Assembly: GCA_003646995.1 (NCBI GenBank)
Contig: QMLZ01000027.1
Location: 1-21,061, forward strand
DNA: 21,061 bases
Reading direction: 5' to 3'
DNA from: Deltaproteobacteria bacterium
Lineage (GTDB): Bacteria; Desulfobacterota; DSM-4660; Desulfatiglandales; Desulfatiglandaceae
Part shown: positions 7,848 through 14,994 of the stretch, piece by piece
Numbering within the stretch: position 1 is the stretch's first letter
How the letters are laid out: each line of letters opens with the position of its first letter
Notes under the pieces: model-generated
Told to the model about the DNA's origin: nothing
The model's database searches: none
Seen by the model: only the letters and a program-made list of their open reading frames with translations
Program-made: the position numbers and the translations under genes

Positions 7848-8456
7848 ATGAAGAAGCATTATCCTCCCGTCGTGTCCATCAATCCTGACAACCCTCAGCA
7901 GCGCCTTATAAGGCGGGTATGCGAGGTACTGGAGCAAGGAGGACTGATTGCTTATCCCACCGACACCTTTTACGGCATTGGGTGCGACCTTTACAATAAA
8001 AAAGGAATACAATTGATATATCGGCTCAAAAACCGGCCACTAAAGAAGCCCTTTTCCTTTATATGTGACAGTCTTAAGGAAATAAGCCGCTATGCTAAGG
8101 TCAGCAATTTTGCATACAAGACCATGAAGCGCTTGTTGCCCGGGCCGTACACCTTCGTACTTGAGGGTACCAGGTTGGTTCCAAAGATAATGCTGACCAA
8201 GAGAAAAACTGTGGGGATAAGGGTGCCAGACAATGAAATTTGTCTTGCCATTGTTAGGGCCTTTGGTAGACCCATTATCAGCACGAGTGCCAAACAGAAT
8301 GACCCTGAGATAATAAAGGAGGTGTATGCCCCGTATCTGGACTTGGTGGTTGATGGCGGACCTTTGTACCCGGAACCTTCAAGCGTTGTTTCCCTGATAG
8401 GCGATAAGCCGGAAATAATTCGCGTGGGAAAAGGGGATGTCAGTATTTTTCTATAG
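7848..8456 (+). CDS. yciO: YrdC-domain protein, YciO type (L-threonylcarbamoyladenylate synthase family)
   Basis: 202 residues from ATG 7848, which has GGAG 7 bases upstream. The frame extends to a TTG at 7827, but those codons cover the intergenic spacer. The protein is one YrdC domain: an opening close to NPDNPQQRL, YPTDTFYGIG, a KNRPLKKPFSF segment, PGPYTFVL, KRKTVGIRVP and a final GDVSIFL. The opening, the KRKT element and the ending resemble E. coli YciO more than TsaC/Sua5. TsaC/Sua5 makes threonylcarbamoyl-AMP for tRNA t6A; the role of YciO is less settled. There is no C-terminal Sua5 domain. If it is the only YrdC protein in the genome it would have to serve as TsaC. Its last 17 bases overlap the 3' end of convergent sppA. 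Confidence 0.85.
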   Translation: MKKHYPPVVSINPDNPQQRLIRRVCEVLEQGGLIAYPTDTFYGIGCDLYNKKGIQLIYRLKNRPLKKPFSFICDSLKEISRYAKVSNFAYKTMKRLLPGPYTFVLEGTRLVPKIMLTKRKTVGIRVPDNEICLAIVRAFGRPIISTSAKQNDPEIIKEVYAPYLDLVVDGGPLYPEPSSVVSLIGDKPEIIRVGKGDVSIFL

Positions 8457-9357
8457 AACCCGAACTCACGGGACCTGGCCAATAATACTTCAGCTGGGCG
8501 TTTGAGCTTTTGAGGACTCTCAAAAAGCATTGGGCTGCGCTCTCAAAGAGTATGTCCCATAGGCCACCCTTCTTTTTACTGGGATAAATTAAGGTAGGTT
8601 CGCCCTTGATTCCGGCCATCTTCTTTGCAAGGTTGACAGCATCACGAAAGTTGCCCAGTTCGTCAACTAATCCAAGTTCCTTTGCTTGTTCTCCGGACAG
8701 GATCCTACCGTCTGCAATCTCCCTTACCTTTTCCACTGGCAGGTTTCTTCCCTTTGCAACAGCATGAACAAACTGGTCTTGTATCTCGGAAATGAGATTC
8801 TGGAGCAGCTTTTTTTCCTTTTCTGTAAGTTCGCGGTGGGGTGAGCCTATGTCTTTGAATTCTCCGCTTTTTATGATCTGCATTCCTATTCCCAATTTCT
8901 TGAGCAGCTCTTGGATTTGGACAAATTCCATTATTACCCCTATGCTGCCGGTCAATGTCCCAGGGTTGGCGACAATCTTGTTGGCCGCCGAGGCAATATA
9001 GTAACCTCCCGACGCTGCCACCGCTCCCATGGACGCGATGACCTTTTTCTTGGCCCTGGTTTTCATGACCTCCCGGTAAATTTCCTGGCTAGGGCCAACC
9101 CCTCCTCCAGGAGAGTCAATCCTCAAGATTATCGCCTTGATCCCCTTGTCTTTTTTGAATTCCACTAACTGGTTGATTATGGCGCGAGAGCTGGATATGA
9201 GCCCTTCAATGGGAATCACACCGATCTTGTCACCAAAGGCGATCTTAGGGGAGCTTCCCAGCTGCTTAATAATAAGGATGGAAGCAAGACCCAGAACAAC
9301 GCCTACTATCACCACGATGAGTAGGACAGTCAAGAAAGTCCGTTTTTTGTCTGACAT
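8440..9357 (-). CDS. sppA: Signal peptide peptidase SppA (short form, S49 family)
   Basis: 305 residues, the single-domain length seen in Bacillus and many other bacteria rather than the double-length E. coli form. One N-terminal membrane anchor lies at about 8-31, then the protease domain. The Ser-Lys dyad is S116 (GAVAASGGYY) and K168 (KSGEFKDIGSP), 52 residues apart as in B. subtilis SppA. The DSPGGG loop near 81-86 is also present. It degrades cleaved signal peptides on the outer face of the membrane. It sits 11 bases after rpsA in the hisC-cmk-rpsA-sppA unit. It has a C-terminal tail of about 45 residues past the core, of unknown role, and its stop lies inside the convergent YciO-type gene. 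Confidence 0.93.
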   Translation of the reverse strand: MSDKKRTFLTVLLIVVIVGVVLGLASILIIKQLGSSPKIAFGDKIGVIPIEGLISSSRAIINQLVEFKKDKGIKAIILRIDSPGGGVGPSQEIYREVMKTRAKKKVIASMGAVAASGGYYIASAANKIVANPGTLTGSIGVIMEFVQIQELLKKLGIGMQIIKSGEFKDIGSPHRELTEKEKKLLQNLISEIQDQFVHAVAKGRNLPVEKVREIADGRILSGEQAKELGLVDELGNFRDAVNLAKKMAGIKGEPTLIYPSKKKGGLWDILFESAAQCFLRVLKSSNAQLKYYWPGPVSSGSIEKY

Positions 9358-9368
9358 CTTCGGCCTTG

Positions 9369-11438
9369 CTAAGAGGTCTCTTTTTCTGGTTCATCCTCTG
9401 TTTGCTGAGGTGTTTCTTCCTGGGAACCGGCCTGTTCCAACTGTTGTTCTTGGCCTTCCATAATCTCCGGGGCTGCCTGTTCTTTAATTTCCCCATCTGT
9501 CTCGCCCACCGATCCGGGGGTGGGTTCCTCCGAGACTTCGGGTTTTTCAGCCGCTTCCGGCTCGGCTCCGGTCAAGTCTTCTTGGGGTTGCATTTGCCGC
9601 TGGAGGTTCAGCATCTCCTCTCTGAGTATCTCGCCCAAATTGGAGGTAGCCTCTTTCCGGCCTCCCAGGTAACTCTTGTAGCCTTCCTTGGTGGAAGAGG
9701 TCTCCAGCTTTTTGAGAGAAAGGGCAATCTTCTTTTCTTCAGGAGACACACTAATGACTTGGGCTTGGATGACATCGTCCACTTGAAACTTACTCAATGC
9801 ATTGCCACGCTTATCCTTGGGAACCTCAGATACGTGAATAAGCCCTTCGATACCTTCTTCAAGTTCTACAAAGATGCCAAAATCTGTAACATTTGTTACC
9901 GTGCCGGTGACCCTTGTCCCTGGCGTGTACTTGTTTGGGATCTCCAGCCACGGATCCGGAGTAAGCTGCTTTATGCCGAGAGAGAATCTCTCATTTTCCT
10001 TGTCTATCTTGAGAACAATTGCCTGGACCTCCTGGCCCTTCTTGTATATCTCGGAAGGATGCTTGATCCGCTTTGTCCAAGATATGTCAGAGATATGCAC
10101 AAGGCCGTCTATCCCTTCGTCAATTCCAATAAATATACCGAAGTCGGTGATGTTCTTGATTTTTCCTTCTATTGTAGTACCAACGGGATACTTCTCTGCA
10201 ATCACGTCCCAAGGGTTGGGCTCCACTTGTTTCATTCCAAGGGATATGCGTTTCTTTTCCACGTCAATATTAAGAACCATGGCCTCTACTGTGTCGCCCA
10301 CCTTGAGAAGCTGGGAGGGGTGCCTCACCTTTCGTGTCCAGGACATCTCAGAGATATGGATAAGGCCCTCAACTCCAGGTTCAACCTCAACAAAGGCGCC
10401 ATAATCAGTGAGGCTCACAACGCGACCGGTTATCTTTGTACCAACAGGGTATTTTTCGTCAGCATTTAGCCATGGATCGGGGGTAAGCTGCTTTACACCA
10501 AGAGACACCCTTTCTTTCTCGCGGTCGAAGTGAAGCACCTTTACTGTTATTTTGTCACCTATTTGATAAAGCTGGGAGGGATGGCCAACTCTACCCCATG
10601 AAAGATCTGTTATGTGAACAAGCCCGTCTATTCCTCCCAGGTCTACAAATACACCATAGTCGGTGACGTTCTTAACCGTTCCCTCCAAGATGGCCCCGTC
10701 TTCAAGCTTTTCAAGGGTCTTTTCCCGTAAGGCAAGCCTTTCTGCCTCCAGTATCGCCCGCCTGGAAAGCACGATATTGCCCCTTCGCTTGTTGTATTTT
10801 ACTATCTTGAACTCGTGCTCAGTCCCAACCAAGGCGTCCATATCCCTAACGGGCCTGAGATCTACCTGAGAGCCGGGCAAGAAGGCCGGCAGACCCACGT
10901 CAACTGACAACCCTCCCTTCACGCGGGAGACGATAGTTCCCTTAATTGTCCCATCCCTTTCGTAAATTTCTCTTATCTTGTCCCAGACCTTTATTTTGGC
11001 GGCTTTTTCTTTGGACAGGATTATTATGCCTTCGTCATCCTCCTTTCGTTCCAGGAGGACATCCACTTTTTCACCTACTTTTGCCGTGATATTACCATGC
11101 TCATCCTGGAATTCATGGATAGGAATCTGCCCCTCCGACTTGTAGCCAATATCTACCAGTACAAATTCCTTGTCCACCTGGACGATCTCGCCCTTTACCA
11201 CCTCGCCTTCCTGGATGCTGCGGAAGCTCTCCTCGTATAACTGGAGAAAGTTGTCTCCCTCTTGTGTTGCATCCTCTCTTGGCGCGCCCTGATCCTCTTC
11301 TGGTGTAACTGTGTTTCCGTCGGTTTGTTCCTCTTGGTCTGCGGCGTTAACTGGATCCGGGTTGTCTATTTGTTCGTTGTTTAGCTCTGCAATTTCGCCT
11401 GTTCCTTTGTCCATTAAGCCAAATACCCCCTCACTCAT
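9369..11438 (-). CDS. rpsA: 30S ribosomal protein S1 with long acidic tails
   Basis: About 689 residues, longer than the common 550-580. Counted from the upstream GTG at 11447, six S1 RNA-binding repeats lie at about 79-148, 165-230, 249-320, 335-406, 422-493 and 508-580. Repeats 3-6 are close copies and account for the recurring DNA segments in 9800-10700. S1 brings mRNA to the 30S subunit and helps unfold structured leaders. Before the repeats is an acidic 75-residue segment; after them, about 110 residues rich in Glu, Gln and Pro. I prefer ATG 11438 over GTG 11447 because a G-rich GTGGGT lies just upstream, while the GTG has no purine-rich site. It follows cmk by about 80 bases. No ispH lies between cmk and rpsA, unlike some relatives. 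Confidence 0.94.
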   Translation of the reverse strand: MSEGVFGLMDKGTGEIAELNNEQIDNPDPVNAADQEEQTDGNTVTPEEDQGAPREDATQEGDNFLQLYEESFRSIQEGEVVKGEIVQVDKEFVLVDIGYKSEGQIPIHEFQDEHGNITAKVGEKVDVLLERKEDDEGIIILSKEKAAKIKVWDKIREIYERDGTIKGTIVSRVKGGLSVDVGLPAFLPGSQVDLRPVRDMDALVGTEHEFKIVKYNKRRGNIVLSRRAILEAERLALREKTLEKLEDGAILEGTVKNVTDYGVFVDLGGIDGLVHITDLSWGRVGHPSQLYQIGDKITVKVLHFDREKERVSLGVKQLTPDPWLNADEKYPVGTKITGRVVSLTDYGAFVEVEPGVEGLIHISEMSWTRKVRHPSQLLKVGDTVEAMVLNIDVEKKRISLGMKQVEPNPWDVIAEKYPVGTTIEGKIKNITDFGIFIGIDEGIDGLVHISDISWTKRIKHPSEIYKKGQEVQAIVLKIDKENERFSLGIKQLTPDPWLEIPNKYTPGTRVTGTVTNVTDFGIFVELEEGIEGLIHVSEVPKDKRGNALSKFQVDDVIQAQVISVSPEEKKIALSLKKLETSSTKEGYKSYLGGRKEATSNLGEILREEMLNLQRQMQPQEDLTGAEPEAAEKPEVSEEPTPGSVGETDGEIKEQAAPEIMEGQEQQLEQAGSQEETPQQTEDEPEKETS

Positions 11439-11466
11439 TTTACCCACTATGGGCTAAACTTTGGAC

Positions 11467-11488
11467 GTTATCAAAAGCCAGCGATAAC
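11467..11488 (-). promoter_or_regulatory. Small hairpin in the rpsA leader
   Basis: GTTATC (11467-11472) and GATAAC (11483-11488) are perfect complements around a 10-base loop, in the short gap between cmk and rpsA. A weaker GCAC/GTGC hairpin lies nearer cmk (about 11492-11507). Neither is followed by a T run on the minus strand, so a terminator is unlikely. S1 is known to autoregulate through its own leader in E. coli; a like role here is only a guess. Confidence 0.3.
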
Positions 11489-11517
11489 TTCAAGCACTTA
11501 TTTTGTGCAAAACCGCA

Positions 11518-12210
11518 TTATTTCTGAGTTTCGGACTCGTTTAAAACCACCATTTGGCATATGGCATCTACAACCTCAGGTATACTGAGGTTTGTTGTAT
11601 CTATGATAACCGCGTCTTGTGCTGGTTTAAGTGGAGCAAGGGCTCGTTTTTGATCTTGTTCATCCCGTTGTTTAAGCTCCTTTGCCACATCTCCCTTTTC
11701 TACTTTCTCGCCCCGCTGCCTTCGTTCTTCGAACCTTCTCCTGGCCCGCTCCTCCAAGGTGGCTGTGAGAAAGAACTTCCATTTTGCATCTGGAAAGACA
11801 ACGGTCCCCATGTCCCTGCCCTCGGCCACCACCTTGCCCGCCTGGGCCGCTGTAACCCTTTGCAAGCGTGTCATGGCATGTCTCACCGCCCCCACTGCAG
11901 AGACCCTGGATGCCAGCATATCAATTTCAGGCGTCCTGATTTTATGCGATACGTCTTCTTTGTCCAAGAATATGGCCGGTGGATCTTTTGTAGTGTCAAA
12001 GTGTATCTCCAGATTCTCGCATAGGGACGCGAGTGCCTCGTTATCTTCCAACGGGATGTTCGCTTTTTTTACTGCTAATGCCACGGCTCTGTACATGGCA
12101 CCGGTGTCGAGGTACGTGAAACCGAGCCTTTTTGCCACTTCCCTGCTCACAGTGCTCTTACCCGCTCCAGCAGGTCCGTCGATTGCAACCACCCACAATT
12201 CCTTGACCAC
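11518..12210 (-). CDS. cmk: Cytidylate kinase
   Basis: 230 residues, normal for CMP kinase. The P-loop is GPAGAGKST at 12-20, followed by the DTGAMYRA segment that binds CMP. A GRDMGTVVFPDA stretch and the arginine-rich lid (ERARRRFEERRQRGE) come later. It phosphorylates CMP and dCMP with ATP in pyrimidine salvage and nucleotide supply. The start is a GTG whose first base is also the last base-pair of the hisC stop (TAGTG junction at 12208-12212), implying translational coupling. Its neighbours hisC, rpsA and sppA are the usual company of cmk in this bacterial group. Confidence 0.94.
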   Translation of the reverse strand: MVKELWVVAIDGPAGAGKSTVSREVAKRLGFTYLDTGAMYRAVALAVKKANIPLEDNEALASLCENLEIHFDTTKDPPAIFLDKEDVSHKIRTPEIDMLASRVSAVGAVRHAMTRLQRVTAAQAGKVVAEGRDMGTVVFPDAKWKFFLTATLEERARRRFEERRQRGEKVEKGDVAKELKQRDEQDQKRALAPLKPAQDAVIIDTTNLSIPEVVDAICQMVVLNESETQK

Positions 12211-13310
12211 TAGGCCGACGTCTCCACTATTTCTTTCAATGTATTTAGGAATCTATCGTTTTCCTGGGGAAGACCCACGTTGATCCTGATATGATCGGGA
12301 AGCCCGAAGCTGTCCATCGCCCGAACTATTACGCCTCTGCGCAGCATCCTTTCGTAAATCACTTTCCCCGGAATGGGCGTTTTGATAAGGAAAAAGTTCG
12401 TCTGGGTGGGAAAGTATTTGAGGCCCAGTTCATCCAGCCCACGAGCAAGCTGCCTGAGGCCGGCTTGGACCAAGTTCAGGGTTTCCTGGACAAAGTCTTG
12501 GTCGTCCAAGGCGGCCAAGGCCCCTGCTTGGGCCAGGGCGTTGGCGTTAAAGGGCTGGCGCACCCTATTCAAGTAGTCGATGATTTCTGGTGAGGAAAAT
12601 CCGTATCCGATTCTCAACCCTGCCAGCCCGTAAAGCTTGGAAAAGGTACGGATCACCAGCAAATGGGGATGCCTGTCTAGAAGCTCAATTCCGCTGCCCA
12701 CATTTTCGTCTGTTACGAATTCAATATAGGCCTCATCGAGGATAATTAAGAGGTCGCGGGGTAAGTCTTGAAGAAAATTTTCTAGTTCGGCTCTTGTGAG
12801 GGCAAGGCCCGTTGGATTGTTGGGGTTGGCGATAAATAACAACTTTGTCTTTTGCCCGATGGCTTCCCTGATCCTGTCAAGATCCAGATTGAATCCTTCC
12901 AATGGCACAGAGACCATAGTGCCCCCTGCCGCCCTTACTATTTTTTCGTAAACCAGGAAAGTGGGAAAAGGCTGGATCGCCTCTTCACCGGGGTTGAGAA
13001 AGGTTCTCACACTCAGTTCAATAAGCTCATTGGATCCATTCCCCAATATTATCTGCTCCTGAGGCAAACCGAATTTCTCTGCCAGTTTGGCCTTGAGGTA
13101 GAAACCGCTGCCATCGGGATAACGGTTAATGGTGTGGAGTTTTTCCTTGATTGCCTCGACGGCCTTGGGGGAAGGTCCCAAGGGATTTTCGTTTGACGCC
13201 AGCTTTATTGAGCCGCTGATGCCCAATTCCCTTTCCAGCTCCTCAATGGGTTTGCCAGGGGGATAGGGCACTAGGTCTTCAATTCCATCTCTTACTAGAT
13301 TTTTTATCAT
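12210..13310 (-). CDS. hisC: Histidinol-phosphate aminotransferase
   Basis: 366 residues from ATG 13310, the usual HisC length. Fold-type I PLP enzyme features are N-terminal PGKPIEELERELG (18-30), NENPLGPSP (40-48), ANPNNPTG (161-168), LDEAYIEF (191-198), PLP-binding K225 in TFSKLYGLAG, and a C-terminal IRINVG near 341-346. It makes histidinol phosphate from imidazole-acetol phosphate and glutamate. The frame is open upstream to ATG 13400 and TTG 13424. Those extra residues are highly charged and unlike HisC, and a strong promoter at 13383-13411 would make starts at 13400 or 13424 untranscribed or leaderless. GGATGAG abuts the chosen ATG. No other his gene is near. HisC-like enzymes sometimes act on aromatic substrates. 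Confidence 0.9.
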   Translation of the reverse strand: MIKNLVRDGIEDLVPYPPGKPIEELERELGISGSIKLASNENPLGPSPKAVEAIKEKLHTINRYPDGSGFYLKAKLAEKFGLPQEQIILGNGSNELIELSVRTFLNPGEEAIQPFPTFLVYEKIVRAAGGTMVSVPLEGFNLDLDRIREAIGQKTKLLFIANPNNPTGLALTRAELENFLQDLPRDLLIILDEAYIEFVTDENVGSGIELLDRHPHLLVIRTFSKLYGLAGLRIGYGFSSPEIIDYLNRVRQPFNANALAQAGALAALDDQDFVQETLNLVQAGLRQLARGLDELGLKYFPTQTNFFLIKTPIPGKVIYERMLRRGVIVRAMDSFGLPDHIRINVGLPQENDRFLNTLKEIVETSA

Positions 13311-13382
13311 CTCATCCGTGTTTGCAAAATTCTCAATTTTTTTGCCTCGTGGCTCGCGCCGAAGATCTTTTTCGCTCTCGCG

Positions 13383-13411
13383 CTTATAGCGTAATATCAT
13401 AAAAATGTAAA
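13383..13411 (-). promoter_or_regulatory. Sigma70-type promoter for hisC-cmk-rpsA-sppA
   Basis: On the minus strand TTTACA (13406-13411) and TATAAG (13383-13388) are exactly 17 bases apart, each matching five of six consensus bases. Transcription would begin near 13376, giving a leader of about 65 bases to ATG 13310. This placement is the main argument for the short HisC start. Confidence 0.6.
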
Positions 13412-13440
13412 CAGCCCGTCCCAATCACTTATTTATTGAC

Positions 13441-13469
13441 TTGACCTTGGCCGATCAAGCATCTAATAT
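13441..13469 (+). promoter_or_regulatory. Sigma70-type promoter for the IHF/HU gene and SRP RNA
   Basis: TTGACC (13441-13446) and TAATAT (13464-13469) lie 17 bases apart. The start would be near 13476, leaving a leader of about 125 bases. Because the SRP RNA follows the IHF/HU stop by only 10 bases with no clear promoter of its own, this promoter may also drive the SRP RNA. Confidence 0.55.
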
Positions 13470-13601
13470 ATCTACGCTTCGAGCCGATAATCGGTAGGGT
13501 TATGGTCCAGGATTTAGTCTATTGCACCTAGGTTATAATAGTCAGTAGCTGTAATAGTTTCTAAGGTGATTGTGGTTCTTTCGTAATTGTAGAGGTGAAT
13601 T
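13470..13601 (+). promoter_or_regulatory. Long leader before the IHF/HU gene, with possible second promoter
   Basis: About 130 bases without a gene. A perfect TATAAT stands at 13534-13539 but has no good -35 box 16-18 bases upstream, so a second promoter is possible but weak. A short palindrome, CCGAT-A-ATCGG, lies near 13485-13495. AGAGGTG just before the ATG at 13602 is a good ribosome site. No riboswitch that I recognise. Confidence 0.3.
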
Positions 13602-13880
13602 ATGAACAAATCTCAACTTGTTGAAGCCCTGGCTAAGGCAGAGAACCTGCCGCTAAAAAAGGCTGAAGAAGTCGTCAATACCGTGTTCGGTGATATGGAG
13701 AAGTCCCTTATCCGTGGCGAGAGAGTGGAAATAAGAGGATTTGGGAGCTTCAAGGTAAAGCATTACGACGGCTACAAGGGCAGGAATCCCAAGACGGGAG
13801 AGGTGATTGATGTTGCTCCCAAGAAGCTTCCCTTTTTCAAGGTGGGAAAGGAACTCAGGGAACGTGTGGACGTGTACTAA
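13602..13880 (+). CDS. IHF/HU family DNA-bending protein
   Basis: 92 residues, a full HU/IHF fold. VEIRGFGSF (42-50) opens the beta saddle and GRNPKTG (60-66) is the DNA-intercalating arm with its conserved proline P63. The end, FFKVGKELRERV, is the usual last helix. It binds DNA as a dimer and bends it sharply. The GRNPKTG arm and the VEIRGFGSF core look closer to IHF than to classical HU, but whether it is an alpha-type, beta-type or homodimeric protein cannot be settled here. In E. coli ihfB lies just after cmk-rpsA; here the gene is near that set but divergent from it. IHF commonly helps sigma54 activators by looping DNA, which would suit the NtrC-type regulator in the window; that link is inference. 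Confidence 0.92.
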   Translation: MNKSQLVEALAKAENLPLKKAEEVVNTVFGDMEKSLIRGERVEIRGFGSFKVKHYDGYKGRNPKTGEVIDVAPKKLPFFKVGKELRERVDVY

Positions 13881-13890
13881 CCGGATTATT

Positions 13891-14167
13891 GCCTTGGTCG
13901 TGCTAGACGGGGAGCTAGCGGTGCCCTGTAACCCGAAATCCGCTTATGCGGGGTCGAATGTCCTGCATGAGAGTTCATTGCCGGGTCGCTTTCCTGTCAC
14001 CTTTGGAGTAGGGATGGAGCTCACGTGACAGACGCTTGTGAACCCCGTCAGGTCCGGGAGGAAGCAGCGGTAAGCAAGGCAGTCTGTGTCGTGATGACAT
14101 CTATCTCATTGCTCTGAGGTGCAGAGGCGGCTGCGGCAAGGCTCGAATGAGGATGCACGACCAAGGA
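13891..14167 (+). ncRNA. ffs: Signal recognition particle RNA, large (Alu-containing) bacterial type
   Basis: The SRP core helix 8 signature is unmistakable: GTCAGGTCC at 14047-14055, then a GGGA tetraloop, then GGAAGCAGC (14060-14068). Upstream is the Alu domain typical of the long Bacillus-type RNA: GTGCTAG, GGGGAG, TAGCGGTGCCCTGTAACCCG and TCCGC, at about 13899-13954. The ends close as helix 1 with 12 perfect pairs, CCTTGGTCGTGC (13892-13903) with GCACGACCAAGG (14155-14166). An inner hairpin, CTGTCAC (13994-14000) with GTGACAG (14025-14031), lies where Bacillus-type RNAs have an extra stem. At about 275 bases this is the length of B. subtilis scRNA rather than the roughly 110-base 4.5S RNA of most proteobacteria. 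It starts 10 bases after the IHF/HU stop and its 3' end overlaps the reading frame of pgeF. Confidence 0.93.
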
Positions 14168-14950
14168 CTCAATAAGTCATTCAAGAATCTTATCTTCAAC
14201 CCCAGCCCTATCCCCCATTTTAAATTTCACATGTTATCAGGCTGCAACCGCGTATTTGGTGCTGTGTTCACCCGTCATGGGGGTGCAAGTAAAGGCCCGT
14301 ATACCCAGTTGAATGTAAGTTACAATGTGGGTGACGATCCCGGCAGCGTTGCAGCTAATCTTTCAAAGATTAAAAGCGTGATTGGCGCGCAGTGGATTGC
14401 CACCATGACCCAAGTGCACGGTGACAACATATTTTCCCTGCGCAGGGACAATTTGAAGCATGAAACGGTGCTAGACGGATATGATGCACTTGTTACGGAC
14501 GTCCCGGGTGTCGCTCTGATAGTAAAGCTGGCTGACTGCCAGGGTGTGATCTTCTTTTGCGAGAAAAAAAATGTCATTGCTATTGCCCATTGCGGGTGGC
14601 GGGGAAATGTGGCAGGTATTCTAAAAAAGGTAGTGGGCGTCATGGAAAGGGAATATGGATGTGACCCAGGGGGATTGAAGGTGGCCATCAGTCCTTCCCT
14701 TGGGCCCTGTTGCGGTGAATTCAAGGGGTATGAACACATCTTTCCCCTGGAATTTTCGAGGTTCATGGTAAGAGAAAACTACTTTGATCTCTGGGCCATA
14801 AGCCGTGATCAACTAGTTGATGCCGGGGTAAAAAGGCAAAACATAGAAACAGCCGAGGTATGTACCAGGTGCCATGCAGATTTATTTTTCTCCTATAGGG
14901 CAAGCAAGGTGACAGGTCGGTTCGCAATGGCTGCAATGTTGATTGATTGA
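14147..14950 (+). CDS. pgeF: Peptidoglycan editing factor PgeF (laccase-domain, YfiH family)
   Basis: Up to 267 residues. The conserved purine-nucleosidase/laccase-fold metal ligands are H91 (MTQVHGDN), C131 (LADCQG) and H148 (AHCGWRG). Further family marks are FTRHGGAS (41-48), SLGPCCGEF (184-192) and CTRCHADLFFSYR near the end. E. coli PgeF removes wrongly incorporated residues from peptidoglycan precursors; the family also has adenosine-processing and polyphenol oxidase activity in other organisms. The start is uncertain. ATG codons at 14147 and 14153 lie inside the SRP RNA 3' strand, and the next in-frame standard start is ATG 14231, which has no ribosome site and would cut residues (about 17-28) resembling the family N-terminus. 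AAGG precedes the 14147 ATG. Confidence 0.85.
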   Translation: MRMHDQGLNKSFKNLIFNPSPIPHFKFHMLSGCNRVFGAVFTRHGGASKGPYTQLNVSYNVGDDPGSVAANLSKIKSVIGAQWIATMTQVHGDNIFSLRRDNLKHETVLDGYDALVTDVPGVALIVKLADCQGVIFFCEKKNVIAIAHCGWRGNVAGILKKVVGVMEREYGCDPGGLKVAISPSLGPCCGEFKGYEHIFPLEFSRFMVRENYFDLWAISRDQLVDAGVKRQNIETAEVCTRCHADLFFSYRASKVTGRFAMAAMLID

Positions 14951-14994
14951 GCCTAAGGTTGGGATTCCTTGGCAAAGGGCAAAGGCATTTCCAG

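Noticed and set aside
9366..10469. A 367-codon open frame on the + strand opposite rpsA
   Set aside because: It lies wholly antisense to the strongly conserved S1 repeats; its translation is Leu/Phe/Cys-rich, shows no domain, and the length follows from the repetitive composition of rpsA.
13311..13424. N-terminal extension of HisC to ATG 13400 or TTG 13424
   Set aside because: It would exceed the family length with highly charged non-homologous residues, and a 17-base-spaced promoter lies over these starts.
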